From positions 1,481,001-1,545,000 of the forward strand of contig NZ_AP023366.1 in assembly GCF_015097055.1 (NCBI RefSeq): a DNA stretch of 64,000 bases, in the 5' to 3' direction. Of this stretch, positions 44,339 through 53,165 are shown piece by piece. The position numbers and the translations under genes are program-made. How positions within the stretch are numbered: position 1 is the first letter of the stretch; every line of letters begins with the position of its first letter. The notes under the pieces are model-generated. The model saw only the letters and a program-made list of their open reading frames with translations. It had not been told where the DNA came from and ran no database searches. This DNA comes from Effusibacillus dendaii. GTDB lineage: Bacteria; Bacillota; Bacilli; Tumebacillales; Effusibacillaceae.

Positions 44339-44778
44339 TCACGATCGACGTACTGAATAAACTTTTACTGGAACAGGAAATCAAGCAACTGATCATTCCG
44401 GCCCGCGACGTTGCCAACGTTCTATTGGGGAATTCGCTGGAACATGCCCTTTTGGTACTGACCCATTCCGGCTATTCCGCGATTCCGGTGCTTGATTTGC
44501 AGGATCGCATTCATGGCCTGATTACAAGTAACATGATTTTCAACTCGATGCTGGGGGTCAAAGGGCCTGAATATGAAAAATTGGAAGGACGCAAAGTGGA
44601 GGACGTGATGAATCGCAAAGTCCCGCGCCTGAAGGAAACAGAAAGTTTTTTCCGGGCGTTGGAGCTGTCGATTAACAATCCGTTTATCTGCATGGAGAAC
44701 GAACAGGGCCGATTTTCCGGAATTCTTACCCGCCGGTCGATTCTGGCATTGCTCTATCGTCATTTTCGCAATGGATGA
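44335..44778 (+). CDS. cbpB: CBS-pair protein, CbpB-like
   Basis: 147 residues, two CBS motifs (ALLVLTHSGYSAIPVLDLQDRIHGLITSNMI and VEDVMNRKVPRL...FRALELSINNPFICMENEQGRFSGILTRRSIL). Size and sequence match YkuL/CbpB, a cyclic-di-AMP-binding protein that stimulates the (p)ppGpp synthetase Rel in Bacillus and Listeria. Starts with GTG overlapping the DUF1189 stop. Confidence 0.88.
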   Translation: MITIDVLNKLLLEQEIKQLIIPARDVANVLLGNSLEHALLVLTHSGYSAIPVLDLQDRIHGLITSNMIFNSMLGVKGPEYEKLEGRKVEDVMNRKVPRLKETESFFRALELSINNPFICMENEQGRFSGILTRRSILALLYRHFRNG

Positions 44779-44823
44779 AGACGCAAATCCCCGCTACGTG
44801 CGGGGATTTGCGTCTTCGCATTT
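44777..44823. terminator. Strong bidirectional terminator
   Basis: GAAGACGCAAATCCCCGC (44777-44794) and its exact complement (44800-44817) form an 18-bp stem with a 5-nt loop, then GCATTTTT. It ends cbpB and overlaps the stop of the convergent zinc-ribbon gene. Confidence 0.93.
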
Positions 44824-45027
44824 TTCGTGCAAACAAACGGTGGAAAAATAGCGGGTGCCGCGACCCGGTATGCCAAACGCATACCCATCTTTACAATGGT
44901 GAACCTGATGGACACAGCGAGAGCAGACCGTTACGCTGCACTTCGAACACCAGGACATCCATTCCCGTTCGTTGGGTCCACTGCCGCAATGAGGACATTT
45001 TTTCACTGTGTGTAAGGATTTTTGCAT
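44794..45027 (-). CDS. Small zinc-ribbon protein
   Basis: 77 residues. ATG 45027 follows AAAGGAGAGG; a longer frame to 45291 only shadows the phzF-like gene. Cysteines are arranged CPHCG...CSKC...CSRCVHQVHHC, enough for two zinc sites, with another Cys/His pair (CLHEKC) near the end. Lies 13 bp after the PhzF-like gene, so cotranscribed. Function unknown. Confidence 0.78.
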   Translation of the reverse strand: MQKSLHTVKKCPHCGSGPNEREWMSWCSKCSVTVCSRCVHQVHHCKDGYAFGIPGRGTRYFSTVCLHEKCEDANPRT

Positions 45028-45040
45028 GCTAACCTCTCCT

Positions 45041-45928
45041 TTATGCCCACTCGCCTCTAGCCACCATAACGACATTCCCGCCAACCGAAATCTCAATTTC
45101 CGATTGGCTTTCCGCCGCCTGTAAGTGGAGGAGAGAGGGACGACCGATCTCATACCCTTGTTCCACACGGATATCGATACGATCTTCAGCAAAATAACGA
45201 TATTTGACCAGGTAACCGGCCAAATTCCCGTTTGCACTGCCGGTCGCCGGATCTTCCGGAATGCCGAGACAATCGACATACACGCGGGCATTCAGATGCG
45301 TGTCAGGCTCGTATGTTTCCGGGCTGAATACGAGGATCGCTTTTGCTTCGGTCGTATTGACCAGTTCAAAATATTTGGTTCGATCCACCCGGCTGCGTTT
45401 CACCGCATGCAGATTTTTAAGAGGGACGAGAATCGCGGGTAACCCGGTTGACACTTCCTGTACGGGAAATCGGTCATCAATCTCATCAGATGCAAGTTGC
45501 AACAGATCGGCTATCTGTTCCCTGTCAAACGTTTTTCCAAAGACTGGCGGGTTCTGTTTCATCCACATCATATCCGGAAAATCGTTCTGATACTGAAACG
45601 TTACGGGAATCGGTCCGACTTTCAGATTCAGAACAATCGTTTCAACCGGCTGCCTGATCAGTTCCTGCTGGATGACAAACGCCGTCCCCAACGTCGGATG
45701 ACCGGCAAACGGGATTTCTTCCTCCGGCGTAAAAATCCGTACGTCATACCCGCCGCCCTGCGGTTCGTCCGACAATAGAAACGTAGTCTCCGAATAATTC
45801 ATCTCTTTTGCAATTTTTTGCATTTCTTTATCGGAGAGGGAACCGGCACCCCGAAAAACGGCCAACTGGTTCCCCGCATATTTCTCTTTTGCAAAAACGT
45901 CCACGATCGAAAATGTCGGTTGCATCGG
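45041..45928 (-). CDS. PhzF-family isomerase
   Basis: 295 residues. N-terminal FSIVDVFAKEKYAGNQLAVF, ATTFLL-like YSETTFLLSD, FTPEEEIPFAGHPTLGTAFVI and C-terminal DPATGSANGNLAGYL match the PhzF/YddE fold. ATG 45928 lies behind AAAGGGGCC. Substrate unknown; family members isomerise small cyclic or phenolic acids. Confidence 0.9.
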   Translation of the reverse strand, partial: PMQPTFSIVDVFAKEKYAGNQLAVFRGAGSLSDKEMQKIAKEMNYSETTFLLSDEPQGGGYDVRIFTPEEEIPFAGHPTLGTAFVIQQELIRQPVETIVLNLKVGPIPVTFQYQNDFPDMMWMKQNPPVFGKTFDREQIADLLQLASDEIDDRFPVQEVSTGLPAILVPLKNLHAVKRSRVDRTKYFELVNTTEAKAILVFSPETYEPDTHLNARVYVDCLGIPEDPATGSANGNLAGYLVKYRYFAEDRIDIRVEQGYEIGRPSLLHLQAAESQSEIEISVGGNVVMVARGEWA

Positions 45929-46006
45929 ATAGGCCCCTTTTTTTACCGGATTTCCAAAAGATTCGATTGTAAACGGCAAAAATCCTGCCTGTAAGAACGC
46001 TAAATT

Positions 46007-47173
46007 TCAGGCGTGGGAACTATGGGACGAACGCGCAATTCCTATCGAGCAAAGTATAACGCCAATCAATACTAACACGAGCGAGATGGCGTACGGGGCC
46101 GTTCCAAAAAGACGCTCGACAAATCCCGCCAATACTGGCGCGATCGCGGCTCCCAACCAGCGTACGAAATTGTAAGCACCCGATGCAATGCTACGCTGTG
46201 CGTTCGACACTTCAATCGCCAGCGTAGAAAACGTGGTATTGTTGATGCCGGATGCCAATCCGGACGCAATAATCACAGCAATTCGAAAGACATTGGATGG
46301 AATCACCAGGATGAGCAAAAGCGCAACCGCCATCAGCACCAATCCGATACGGGAAACCGATGCGGCGCCGTAACGGTTAATCATTCCATGCGCCAATTTG
46401 GTGGAACCGAAACCTAAACAAATCCCCCAAGCGAAGAAGATCAATCCTAACTGGATTGCGCCAAGTTTCAAGAAAATGGGTGAATAGGCCAGTACGGTAA
46501 AAAACGAATAATAGTAGAACATCGCCGTCAGGGCCACATTCAAGAACGGACGGTAGCTCAGTGCGGCGATAAAATCTTTCATACCGTAATCCCGCTTGGC
46601 TGTTTCTTTCGGTTCTTTGACATATGCGATCGTCATCAGAAAGGCGATCAACATGAATACGCTTGTTGCAAAAAACGGCATACGCCATCCGAAGTACCCC
46701 AACAATCCGCCGAGCAGCGGTCCAACCGACATGCCAACACCCAAAGCCGCCTCATAATAGCCCATCGATTTTTCCAGATTGGTGGACATGCCGATCAAAA
46801 TCGACATCGATGTCGCAAAAAACATTGCATTCCCCATTCCCCAGCCTGCCCGCAAGACCGCCAGTTGGGTAATGCTGGACGAAAGGGCGCAGGCCAAGGC
46901 GAATAGGGTTACCAAGCCAAGCCCTAACACCATGAAACGTTTGCTGCCAAACTTCGCAGATAAAATTCCGCTAGGAATCATAATAATAGCCATCATGAAA
47001 ATATAACTGGTAAACAGCATTTCCACCTGCCAGGGCGTCGCACCAATCTGCTCAGCGATTACCGGCAGGATCGGATCGACCACGCCGATTCCCATAAAAC
47101 CGAACAATGCCGCCAAACAGGTGGTCAGTATGGCACGTGATGCCTGTTTTTCATCGATTGATGATTGTCCCAT
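46007..47173 (-). CDS. Major facilitator superfamily transporter (drug-efflux type)
   Basis: 388 residues, twelve predicted membrane segments. DHA1-like features: FGFMGIGVVDPILPVIAEQIGA, GSKRFMVLGLG, RAGWGMGNAMFFATSMSIL. ATG 47173 (GGAGGAATAATT upstream) directly follows the MerR-gene stop, so the regulator and pump are one operon. Confidence 0.9.
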   Translation of the reverse strand: MGQSSIDEKQASRAILTTCLAALFGFMGIGVVDPILPVIAEQIGATPWQVEMLFTSYIFMMAIIMIPSGILSAKFGSKRFMVLGLGLVTLFALACALSSSITQLAVLRAGWGMGNAMFFATSMSILIGMSTNLEKSMGYYEAALGVGMSVGPLLGGLLGYFGWRMPFFATSVFMLIAFLMTIAYVKEPKETAKRDYGMKDFIAALSYRPFLNVALTAMFYYYSFFTVLAYSPIFLKLGAIQLGLIFFAWGICLGFGSTKLAHGMINRYGAASVSRIGLVLMAVALLLILVIPSNVFRIAVIIASGLASGINNTTFSTLAIEVSNAQRSIASGAYNFVRWLGAAIAPVLAGFVERLFGTAPYAISLVLVLIGVILCSIGIARSSHSSHA

Positions 47174-47175
47174 AA

Positions 47176-47616
47176 TTATTCCTCCGTCTCCCATGTCCTT
47201 TTGATCTCTGCCTGCAACGTTTGCAGCCGATCCAAAAGATCTGCCGCTTCTTCCCGAAACAAAGCCATTTTCGAGATCTTTTGGTCGATCATTGTAATTT
47301 GCTGCTGCAGCGTTTTCTCAATGTTCTCCAACTCCGCCATTTGACTCCGGTCGTACCGCTTTTGTCTATTGTCCCGGTAATCCCGAATCGATTCGTTCAA
47401 CTGCAGAAATTGAAGCAGCTCTTGCAGCGAGAACCCGAGTACCTGTCGGGCATCGTTAATTTTTTGCAAACGTTCTATATCTCTGCGCGTATACAGCCTG
47501 ACTCCTCCGTCAGTTCGCTCCGGCGGATTGATGAGGCCAATTTCCTCGTAATAGCGAATGGTGCGCTTGGTCAGCCCGGTTTCTTTCGCCACATCGTCAA
47601 TCTTGAAATATGTCAC
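47176..47616 (-). CDS. MerR-family transcriptional regulator
   Basis: 146 residues from GTG 47616. Winged-helix MerR domain (IDDVAKETGLTKRTIRYYEEIGLINPPERTDGGVRLYTRRDIERLQKI) and a coiled-coil C-terminal half without a large ligand domain. Likely controls itself and the downstream MFS pump. Confidence 0.92.
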   Translation of the reverse strand: MTYFKIDDVAKETGLTKRTIRYYEEIGLINPPERTDGGVRLYTRRDIERLQKINDARQVLGFSLQELLQFLQLNESIRDYRDNRQKRYDRSQMAELENIEKTLQQQITMIDQKISKMALFREEAADLLDRLQTLQAEIKRTWETEE

Positions 47617-47650
47617 GTTCACCACCCTCTCCAAACGACAGTACAACGTT

Positions 47651-47686
47651 ATTATATGACTTAACTACCCTTAACGTAAACGTTAA
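47651..47686 (-). promoter_or_regulatory. MerR-MFS operon promoter with palindromic operator
   Basis: Minus-strand TATAAT (47651-47656) and TTTACG (47675-47680) are 18 bp apart. The -35 lies in the centre of a perfect inverted repeat TTAACGT-AA-ACGTTAA (47671-47686). Confidence 0.6.
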
Positions 47687-47900
47687 CTTTTAACCAAAAA
47701 AAGATTTGTGTCTTTTTGCGGGAAATCATGCATTATTCATTCCCTATCGATTGTCTGCCCTCCCTTTCGAATCGATTCCAACAGCTGTCCGCGCTGCAGC
47801 ATGGCAAGGAAAAAACTGCAGCACGGTAAGGAGATGTGCTGTAGCATAGCGGGGAGATGTTTGCATATGGTAGAGAAGCCCGAAAAAGGAGGCTTCTTTC

Positions 47901-48815
47901 ATGCTTTTTCGTCCCGCTTTGCTGCGGCTTGAGGACATCGGACCAGGCGGTTCTTACCGTACGTTGGAAGGCTTGGGAAAACTGCGCACCGTTTTGGAGT
48001 ATCTGTCTGACCAGAAAGTCCCTTTCCACATCGCTTTGATCCCCCGCTGGATACAGATTGATTCTGATGGGAATCGCTACGAAAAAGGGATCGACGACAG
48101 TCAGCCGGATTCCTATACCCGTACGTTTCTGTCCTTAATAAAGTCTGTCCAGCAGCGCGGCGCCCTGCTCGGTATGCACGGGTACACGCATCAGTACGGG
48201 GAGGAAAAGCGGCCCGACGATAACCAGGACAGTGCAATCGGCTTTGAGTTTAACGTCAAAGACGCACCTGTCACCGCCACTGCTGCGTATGCGGCAGAAC
48301 GCATCCAAAAAAGTCTGGCCGCTTTCCGGAAAACAGACTTGTACCCGCATTTTTGGGAAACGCCGCACTATTGGCAAACACCGGAACAGGAACAGACATT
48401 TCAACGGTTTCACCGTATTTTGTATCAATCGGACACGGCCGGACGTGCGGAAAACAGGCCTTATGTGACAAAAGAAGGAACTGTTTTCATTCCGACCCCG
48501 CTGTTTTATATTCATGAGCAGAACACGGTCGAACAGGTACTGGCGCAATTGGAGGATCGGCACGTGTTCGCCTCCATGTTTTATCATTCGTTTTTAGAGT
48601 TTCCTTTTTTGGAATCCGTAACCGGTCCGGACGGAAAAATTTTGCAGCGGGACGGTCTGCCCGTATATCGCTATCGGACGGGACAGGTTTCCAATTTGCA
48701 GCGACTGGTTCACGGGTTTCGGCAGCGGGGGTTTTACTGGACAAACCTGTATGATGTGCTGCCGACCGCTTGGATTCCGTTTACAGCCGCTCTGAGACAA
48801 CCTTGGCTTGCGTAA
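47901..48815 (+). CDS. DUF2334 polysaccharide-deacetylase-like protein
   Basis: 304 residues with the deacetylase-like pattern (LLRLEDIGPG, VPFHIALIPRW, LLGMHGYTHQYG, MFYHSFLEF). The Asp and the HGYTHQ histidines would bind metal. No signal peptide is seen. AAAGGAGG lies in the loop of a short AGAAGCC/GGCTTCT hairpin just before the ATG. Its 3' end overlaps the convergent rocA by 35 bp. Confidence 0.85.
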   Translation: MLFRPALLRLEDIGPGGSYRTLEGLGKLRTVLEYLSDQKVPFHIALIPRWIQIDSDGNRYEKGIDDSQPDSYTRTFLSLIKSVQQRGALLGMHGYTHQYGEEKRPDDNQDSAIGFEFNVKDAPVTATAAYAAERIQKSLAAFRKTDLYPHFWETPHYWQTPEQEQTFQRFHRILYQSDTAGRAENRPYVTKEGTVFIPTPLFYIHEQNTVEQVLAQLEDRHVFASMFYHSFLEFPFLESVTGPDGKILQRDGLPVYRYRTGQVSNLQRLVHGFRQRGFYWTNLYDVLPTAWIPFTAALRQPWLA

Positions 48816-50235
48816 ATAACAGCAGATAGTTGAAATAGAGATTGCCGCAATGCATATGTTTTCTGGCGTACTCTAAATGCGGCCGGGAATTGCTGTACAG
48901 GGAGCCTGTCAATCCATATTCCGTATTGTTAAATATCGCGACCGCATGTTCAAAGCTGTCCGCTTTGCAAAACGCCAGGACCGGTCCGAATATTTCTTCT
49001 TTCATAACCCGTGCGTTTTCTTTCACATCGGCAAAAATCGTCGGCTGGATATAATAGCCGGGTCCGTTCGCTTTTCCCCCGCCCGTTACCAGGCGTCCCT
49101 CTGTTTTGCCAATCTCAATGTATCCGAGAATTTTGCGGTAGACCTGTGCATCGATCACAGGACCAACCGGGCAATTTTCTTCCGGCAGTCCGATTTGCAG
49201 CGAATTTGTCAGCTCTGTCACTTTTTCCAGAACGGTCTCGTAAAGATTCTTATGAACGATCGCCCGGGAACCGGCGGAACATTTCTGGCCCTGAAAGCCG
49301 AACGCCGATTGGACGATTCCGATTGCCGCCTCCATCGGGTCTGCCGATTCGTCCACCACTATCGCATCCTTGCCCCCCATTTCAGCCACCAATCGTTTGA
49401 TCCAAATTTGTCCCGGCGCCGTTTTGGCTGCCCGTTCGTTAATCCGCAACCCCACTTCTTTCGAACCTGTAAATGAGATAAAGCGGGTTTTCGGATGTTC
49501 CACCAAAAAATCGCCAATCTCCTGACCGGAACCGGGCACCAAATTGATCACACCGGGAGGCAGGCCGATTTCCTCCATCAGTCCCACAAATTTTGCCGCG
49601 ATAATCGGGGAGGGTGAGGCTGGCTTCAACAAAACCGTATTTCCTGTCACCACGGCTGATACCGTCGTGCCGACCAGGATCGCCAAAGGAAAGTTCCACG
49701 GCGGGATGATGATGCCGACGCCTAGCGGGATATATGTCAACCGGTTGTCTTCGCCAGCATAGGGCACCAATTGCTTCGCTTCGTGCAACCGAATGGATTC
49801 GCGTCCGTAATATTCAAGAAAATCGATCGCTTCTGCCACATCCGCGTCTGCTTCGACCCAGTTCTTCCCGACTTCGTATATCATCCAGTTGGCAAATTCA
49901 AATTTGCGTCTGCGCATGGCAGCGGCCGCCTTGAACAGATACCCGGCCCGTTCGCAAGGATCTGTGAACTGCCGGTCGGCAAACCGATGCCATGCGGCTG
50001 CCATCGCTTTGTCCGCCAGTGTTTGATCTGCCTGCGACACGTATCCGACAATTTGTTCCAGATTGCCCGGATTGATCGATTTTATTTTTTGCGGCGTGTA
50101 AATCTGCTCGCCGCCGACGATCAGCAGATACTCCCTGCCGAATTGACTTTTTACCTTTTCAAGCGCAGCCTGCATGGCCTGCCGGTTTTCCGTCTTAGAA
50201 AAATCGGTCAACGGCTCATTGCGAAACTCGATCAT
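48781..50235 (-). CDS. rocA: 1-pyrroline-5-carboxylate dehydrogenase with internal C-terminal deletion
   Basis: 484 residues against about 515 for the family. Aldehyde-dehydrogenase motifs are present: PWNFPLAI, SFTGSKEVG, catalytic Glu in EMGGKDAIVV, catalytic Cys in GQKCSAGSR. After CGNLYFN the conserved segment that begins RGCTGAIVGYQPFGG is absent, and the frame resumes at YLLLFTQAKVVSERL*, the normal C-terminal end. About 30-35 residues are lost in frame. Activity is doubtful. ATG 50235 follows GAGGGG. Confidence 0.88.
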   Translation of the reverse strand: MIEFRNEPLTDFSKTENRQAMQAALEKVKSQFGREYLLIVGGEQIYTPQKIKSINPGNLEQIVGYVSQADQTLADKAMAAAWHRFADRQFTDPCERAGYLFKAAAAMRRRKFEFANWMIYEVGKNWVEADADVAEAIDFLEYYGRESIRLHEAKQLVPYAGEDNRLTYIPLGVGIIIPPWNFPLAILVGTTVSAVVTGNTVLLKPASPSPIIAAKFVGLMEEIGLPPGVINLVPGSGQEIGDFLVEHPKTRFISFTGSKEVGLRINERAAKTAPGQIWIKRLVAEMGGKDAIVVDESADPMEAAIGIVQSAFGFQGQKCSAGSRAIVHKNLYETVLEKVTELTNSLQIGLPEENCPVGPVIDAQVYRKILGYIEIGKTEGRLVTGGGKANGPGYYIQPTIFADVKENARVMKEEIFGPVLAFCKADSFEHAVAIFNNTEYGLTGSLYSNSRPHLEYARKHMHCGNLYFNYLLLFTQAKVVSERL

Positions 50236-50304
50236 CAAAATCCCCTCCTCGGATTGTGGATACGGAAATCAAACAGATGGTGGAGCCATCAAATCGTAGC
50301 GGTA

Positions 50305-51034
50305 TTACCTGCGAAACAGCGATTTTAGAACAAATGCAAGGTTGGCCGGGCGTTCTGCCAATCGCCGCATAGTTTCCGTTCGCCAAATAGGTTTCGATCA
50401 GGTTGACCAGATTCCGGTCGACATCCGATTTGTTTGCAAACGCCACGCTTTTTGATTCCTTGTAAGCCCCTTTCACAAAACGGATGTTGGGAGAGAATGG
50501 CGTAAGTCCGGACAGATCCGTTAGCGTCTTATACAAATACGCTTGCAGAACCAGCCCGATCGTTTCCCCATATTTCATAAGCAATTGTTTAAACAGGTCG
50601 ATTGTTGCCTGGTTATGCGCGTAATCTTCCATGTCGATCCTGACAAACACATTCAATTCCTGTGCGCACTGCAAAATTCGGTGCATCAGCCGCTCACACA
50701 AAATCGGGTCTACATCGAGTCCCAACTGGGTCAACTTAACAGACAGATAGGATTGTACGCCGGCCGATTTGATCGCTTCCATTGTCGCGATGCAAGATTT
50801 GGCAGATTGTATGACCTCCCGCTCCGTTTGGACAAACTCCCCCAAATGGTCAAGGGTGGCTTCGATTCCTGACCGATTCAGCCGTAAAGCGGCTTCGATC
50901 GCGGTCTCGATTGTCAGTCCCGCCACAAATCGGTCGGCACCCAGGCGTAAACCGAATTTTTCAGCCAATCGTTTTGCCAGCCGATTCTTTGATAAGAAAA
51001 TCAGCAAGTTTCGCAAAATAGATTCCATGTTCAT
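50305..51034 (-). pseudogene. putB: Proline dehydrogenase (PutB/FadM-type), deleted and frameshifted
   Basis: Starts at ATG 51034 behind GAAGGAAGG and matches proline dehydrogenase through LNRSGIEATLDHLGEF, RIDMEDYAHNQATIDLFKQLL, RFVKGAYKESKSVAFANKSDVDRNL to NGNYAAI. The next ~60 family residues, including the flavin-site YGIR region, are missing. The C-terminal end RRLAERPANLAFVLKSLF appears in another frame, ending at TAA 50305-50307. The junction bases ATGCGGCGATTG fit both sides, pointing to deletion between short repeats. Confidence 0.85.
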
Positions 51035-51058
51035 GCCTTCCTTCTCAGTTCGATTCGA

Positions 51059-51087
51059 TTGACGAACATGCACCGAATTGTTACTAT
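51059..51087 (+). promoter_or_regulatory. Promoter of the glycine-riboswitch transcript
   Basis: TTGACG (51059-51064), 17-bp spacer, TACTAT (51082-51087), about 55 bp before the aptamer core. Confidence 0.7.
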
Positions 51088-51117
51088 AAAACTCATATCA
51101 GGATCGGATGAACGTGG

Positions 51118-51283
51118 CGGGCTGCACCGTCACCGGACGAACCTCTGGAGAGACCCGCCAAGGGCGCCGAAGGGGCAAGCGAAACGCGAAACTCTCAGGC
51201 AAAAGGACAGAGGAGACGAACGACGATGCTTTTTTGGTATGTCGCTGCGACTTCTCGGACCATTCGCCTGAATGGTCTTTTTT
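51118..51283 (+). promoter_or_regulatory. Glycine riboswitch (gcvT element) with terminator
   Basis: The aptamer core at 51142-51213 contains the hallmark GGAGAGACC, GCCGAAGGGGCAA and ACTCTCAGGCAAAAGGACAGA segments, closed by CCTCTG/CAGAGG. Only one full aptamer is visible; the GC-rich bases before it may be a ghost partner. A terminator follows at 51258. It precedes the ACT/UPF0210 genes rather than gcv genes. Confidence 0.93.
51258..51283 (+). terminator. Riboswitch expression-platform terminator
   Basis: GACCATTC (51258-51265), loop GCCT, GAATGGTC (51270-51277), then six T, 45 bp before the ACT gene. Confidence 0.9.
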
Positions 51284-51327
51284 CGTTTGATATATGTGTA
51301 TGCAGGTAAAGTAAAGGAGCGAACAGC

Positions 51328-51603
51328 ATGGAAAAACGGGCTTTGATTACGGTAGTCGGAATTGACCGAATCGGCATTATTGCATCGGTTACGCAAACGT
51401 TGGCGATGAATCAGGTCAATATTCTCGATATCAGACAAACGATTGTCGGGGAATTTTTCACAATGATCCTGGTGGCCGATCTACGGCCATCAGATAAATC
51501 GATCCAGGACTTGCAAATGGAGCTGGATCAGGTTGGACAATCGCTTGGCGTAAAAATTACGGTGCAGAGCGAAGAGTTGTTCCGCTCGATGCATCGGATT
51601 TAA
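51328..51603 (+). CDS. ACT-domain protein (UPF0237)
   Basis: 91 residues, a single ACT domain ([34 protein letters not shown]). Such GcvR-like proteins bind amino acids, but the effector is unproven. AAAGGAGCG precedes the ATG. It forms an operon with the UPF0210 gene 10 bp downstream and is under the glycine riboswitch. Confidence 0.92.
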   Translation: MEKRALITVVGIDRIGIIASVTQTLAMNQVNILDIRQTIVGEFFTMILVADLRPSDKSIQDLQMELDQVGQSLGVKITVQSEELFRSMHRI

Positions 51604-51613
51604 GGAGGACCCT

Positions 51614-52978
51614 ATGAGCTATACCGAACAAGAAGTACTGGAAACGATTCGGATGGTGGAAACGGAACATTTGGACATTCGAACGGTCACGATGGGCATC
51701 CATTTGGATGACTGTCGTGCAGATACGCTTGCCGCCACCAAACAAAAGATAAGAGATAAAATCCTCCGCTTGGCTTCTCGATTGGTCCCCGTCGCCAGAG
51801 AAATTGAACGGGAAATCGGGCTTCCGATCGTGAACAAACGGCTTTCTGTTACGCCCATCGCCCATGCATTGCCTGGATTTGAGCAAGCGGGGTATGTCGA
51901 AATCGCCATGCAATTGGACGAGCTGGCGGAACAGCTGGAAGTCGATTTTCTGGGCGGTTTCTCCGCTCTTGTACATAAAGGAATGACGCCATCGGCAGAA
52001 CGGTTGATCGACTCGTTGCCGGAAGCGCTGTCCGTCACGAATCGTGTGTGCTCCTCCGTTTCGGTCGCCTCAACCAAATCGGGTGTGAATATGGATGCGG
52101 TCTACCAAATGGGGCAAACAATCAAACGGATCGCTGAAAAAACAGCGAATCAGAATGGAATTGGCGCGGCCAAACTGGTGGTTTTTTGCAACCCGGTCGA
52201 TGACAATCCGTTTATGGCGGGCGCTTTCCACGGCTTCGGAGAACCTGACGCAGTGATCAATGTGGGCGTGAGCGGACCGGGTGTCGTATTGTCTGCGTTG
52301 AAACGGTTGCAGCCGGGAGCAGATTTTGGCACGATTGCGGAAACGGTGAAACGTACCGCTTTCAAAATTACACGGGTTGGGGAGTTAGTGGGGCGCAAGG
52401 CGGCTGGCCGATTGGGTGTGCCTTTCGGAATTGTCGATCTGTCTCTGGCTCCTACCAACGCAATGGGAGACAGTGTGGCGCAAATCCTTGAGGCGATGGG
52501 ATTGGAACGATGCGGTACGCACGGAACTACTGCCGCATTGGCTTTGTTGAATGATGCAGTCAAAAAAGGCGGGGCTATGGCTACCTCTTATCCTGGCGGT
52601 CTGTCAGGCGCATTTATCCCCGTTTCAGAGGACAACGGCATGATTGCAGCTGTGGAAGCGGGTGCGTTAAGTCTGGCCAAACTGGAGGCGATGACCTGCG
52701 TGTGCTCGGTGGGCCTTGATATGATCGCGGTGCCGGGTGACACGACAGCGGAAACATTGGCCGGTTTCATTGCCGATGAGATGGCGATCGGCATGATCAA
52801 CAAAAAAACGACAGCTGTACGCGTCATTCCGGTTGCCGGTGCAAAAGCGGGCGATATGGTAGAGTTTGGCGGTTTGTTAGGACGCGCTCCCGTGATGCAG
52901 ATGGTCCCCTTTTCCTCCGAACAGTTCGCGAAACGGGGCGGCCGCATTCCCGCACCGATTCAATCGCTGACGAATTAG
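51614..52978 (+). CDS. UPF0210 (DUF711) family protein
   Basis: 454 residues, highly conserved PFL/DUF711 protein ([90 protein letters not shown]). AGGAGG before the ATG. Function unknown; the constant pairing with an ACT protein and the glycine riboswitch suggest a role in glycine or related metabolism. Confidence 0.93.
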   Translation: MSYTEQEVLETIRMVETEHLDIRTVTMGIHLDDCRADTLAATKQKIRDKILRLASRLVPVAREIEREIGLPIVNKRLSVTPIAHALPGFEQAGYVEIAMQLDELAEQLEVDFLGGFSALVHKGMTPSAERLIDSLPEALSVTNRVCSSVSVASTKSGVNMDAVYQMGQTIKRIAEKTANQNGIGAAKLVVFCNPVDDNPFMAGAFHGFGEPDAVINVGVSGPGVVLSALKRLQPGADFGTIAETVKRTAFKITRVGELVGRKAAGRLGVPFGIVDLSLAPTNAMGDSVAQILEAMGLERCGTHGTTAALALLNDAVKKGGAMATSYPGGLSGAFIPVSEDNGMIAAVEAGALSLAKLEAMTCVCSVGLDMIAVPGDTTAETLAGFIADEMAIGMINKKTTAVRVIPVAGAKAGDMVEFGGLLGRAPVMQMVPFSSEQFAKRGGRIPAPIQSLTN

Positions 52979-53165
52979 CTGTCCGAGTTCCATATCAAAA
53001 TCCGGTTATTCGATTTCTATGACAAAATCAGGCAAGCAGTTTCACGCTTCCCTTTGTCCATTCTAATATCGTTCCGGCGCTTGGCTCCGCCCATGTGACT
53101 GGCGTATTCGTTTTGGCAAGGGGTGTCGGGAATGAGTGTAAAATGCGAAGAAATCCAGATGCGTA

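Noticed and set aside
44794..45291. 165-codon minus frame as a whole
   Set aside because: Only the last 77 codons have a ribosome site and zinc-ribbon motifs; the upstream part shadows the PhzF-like gene.
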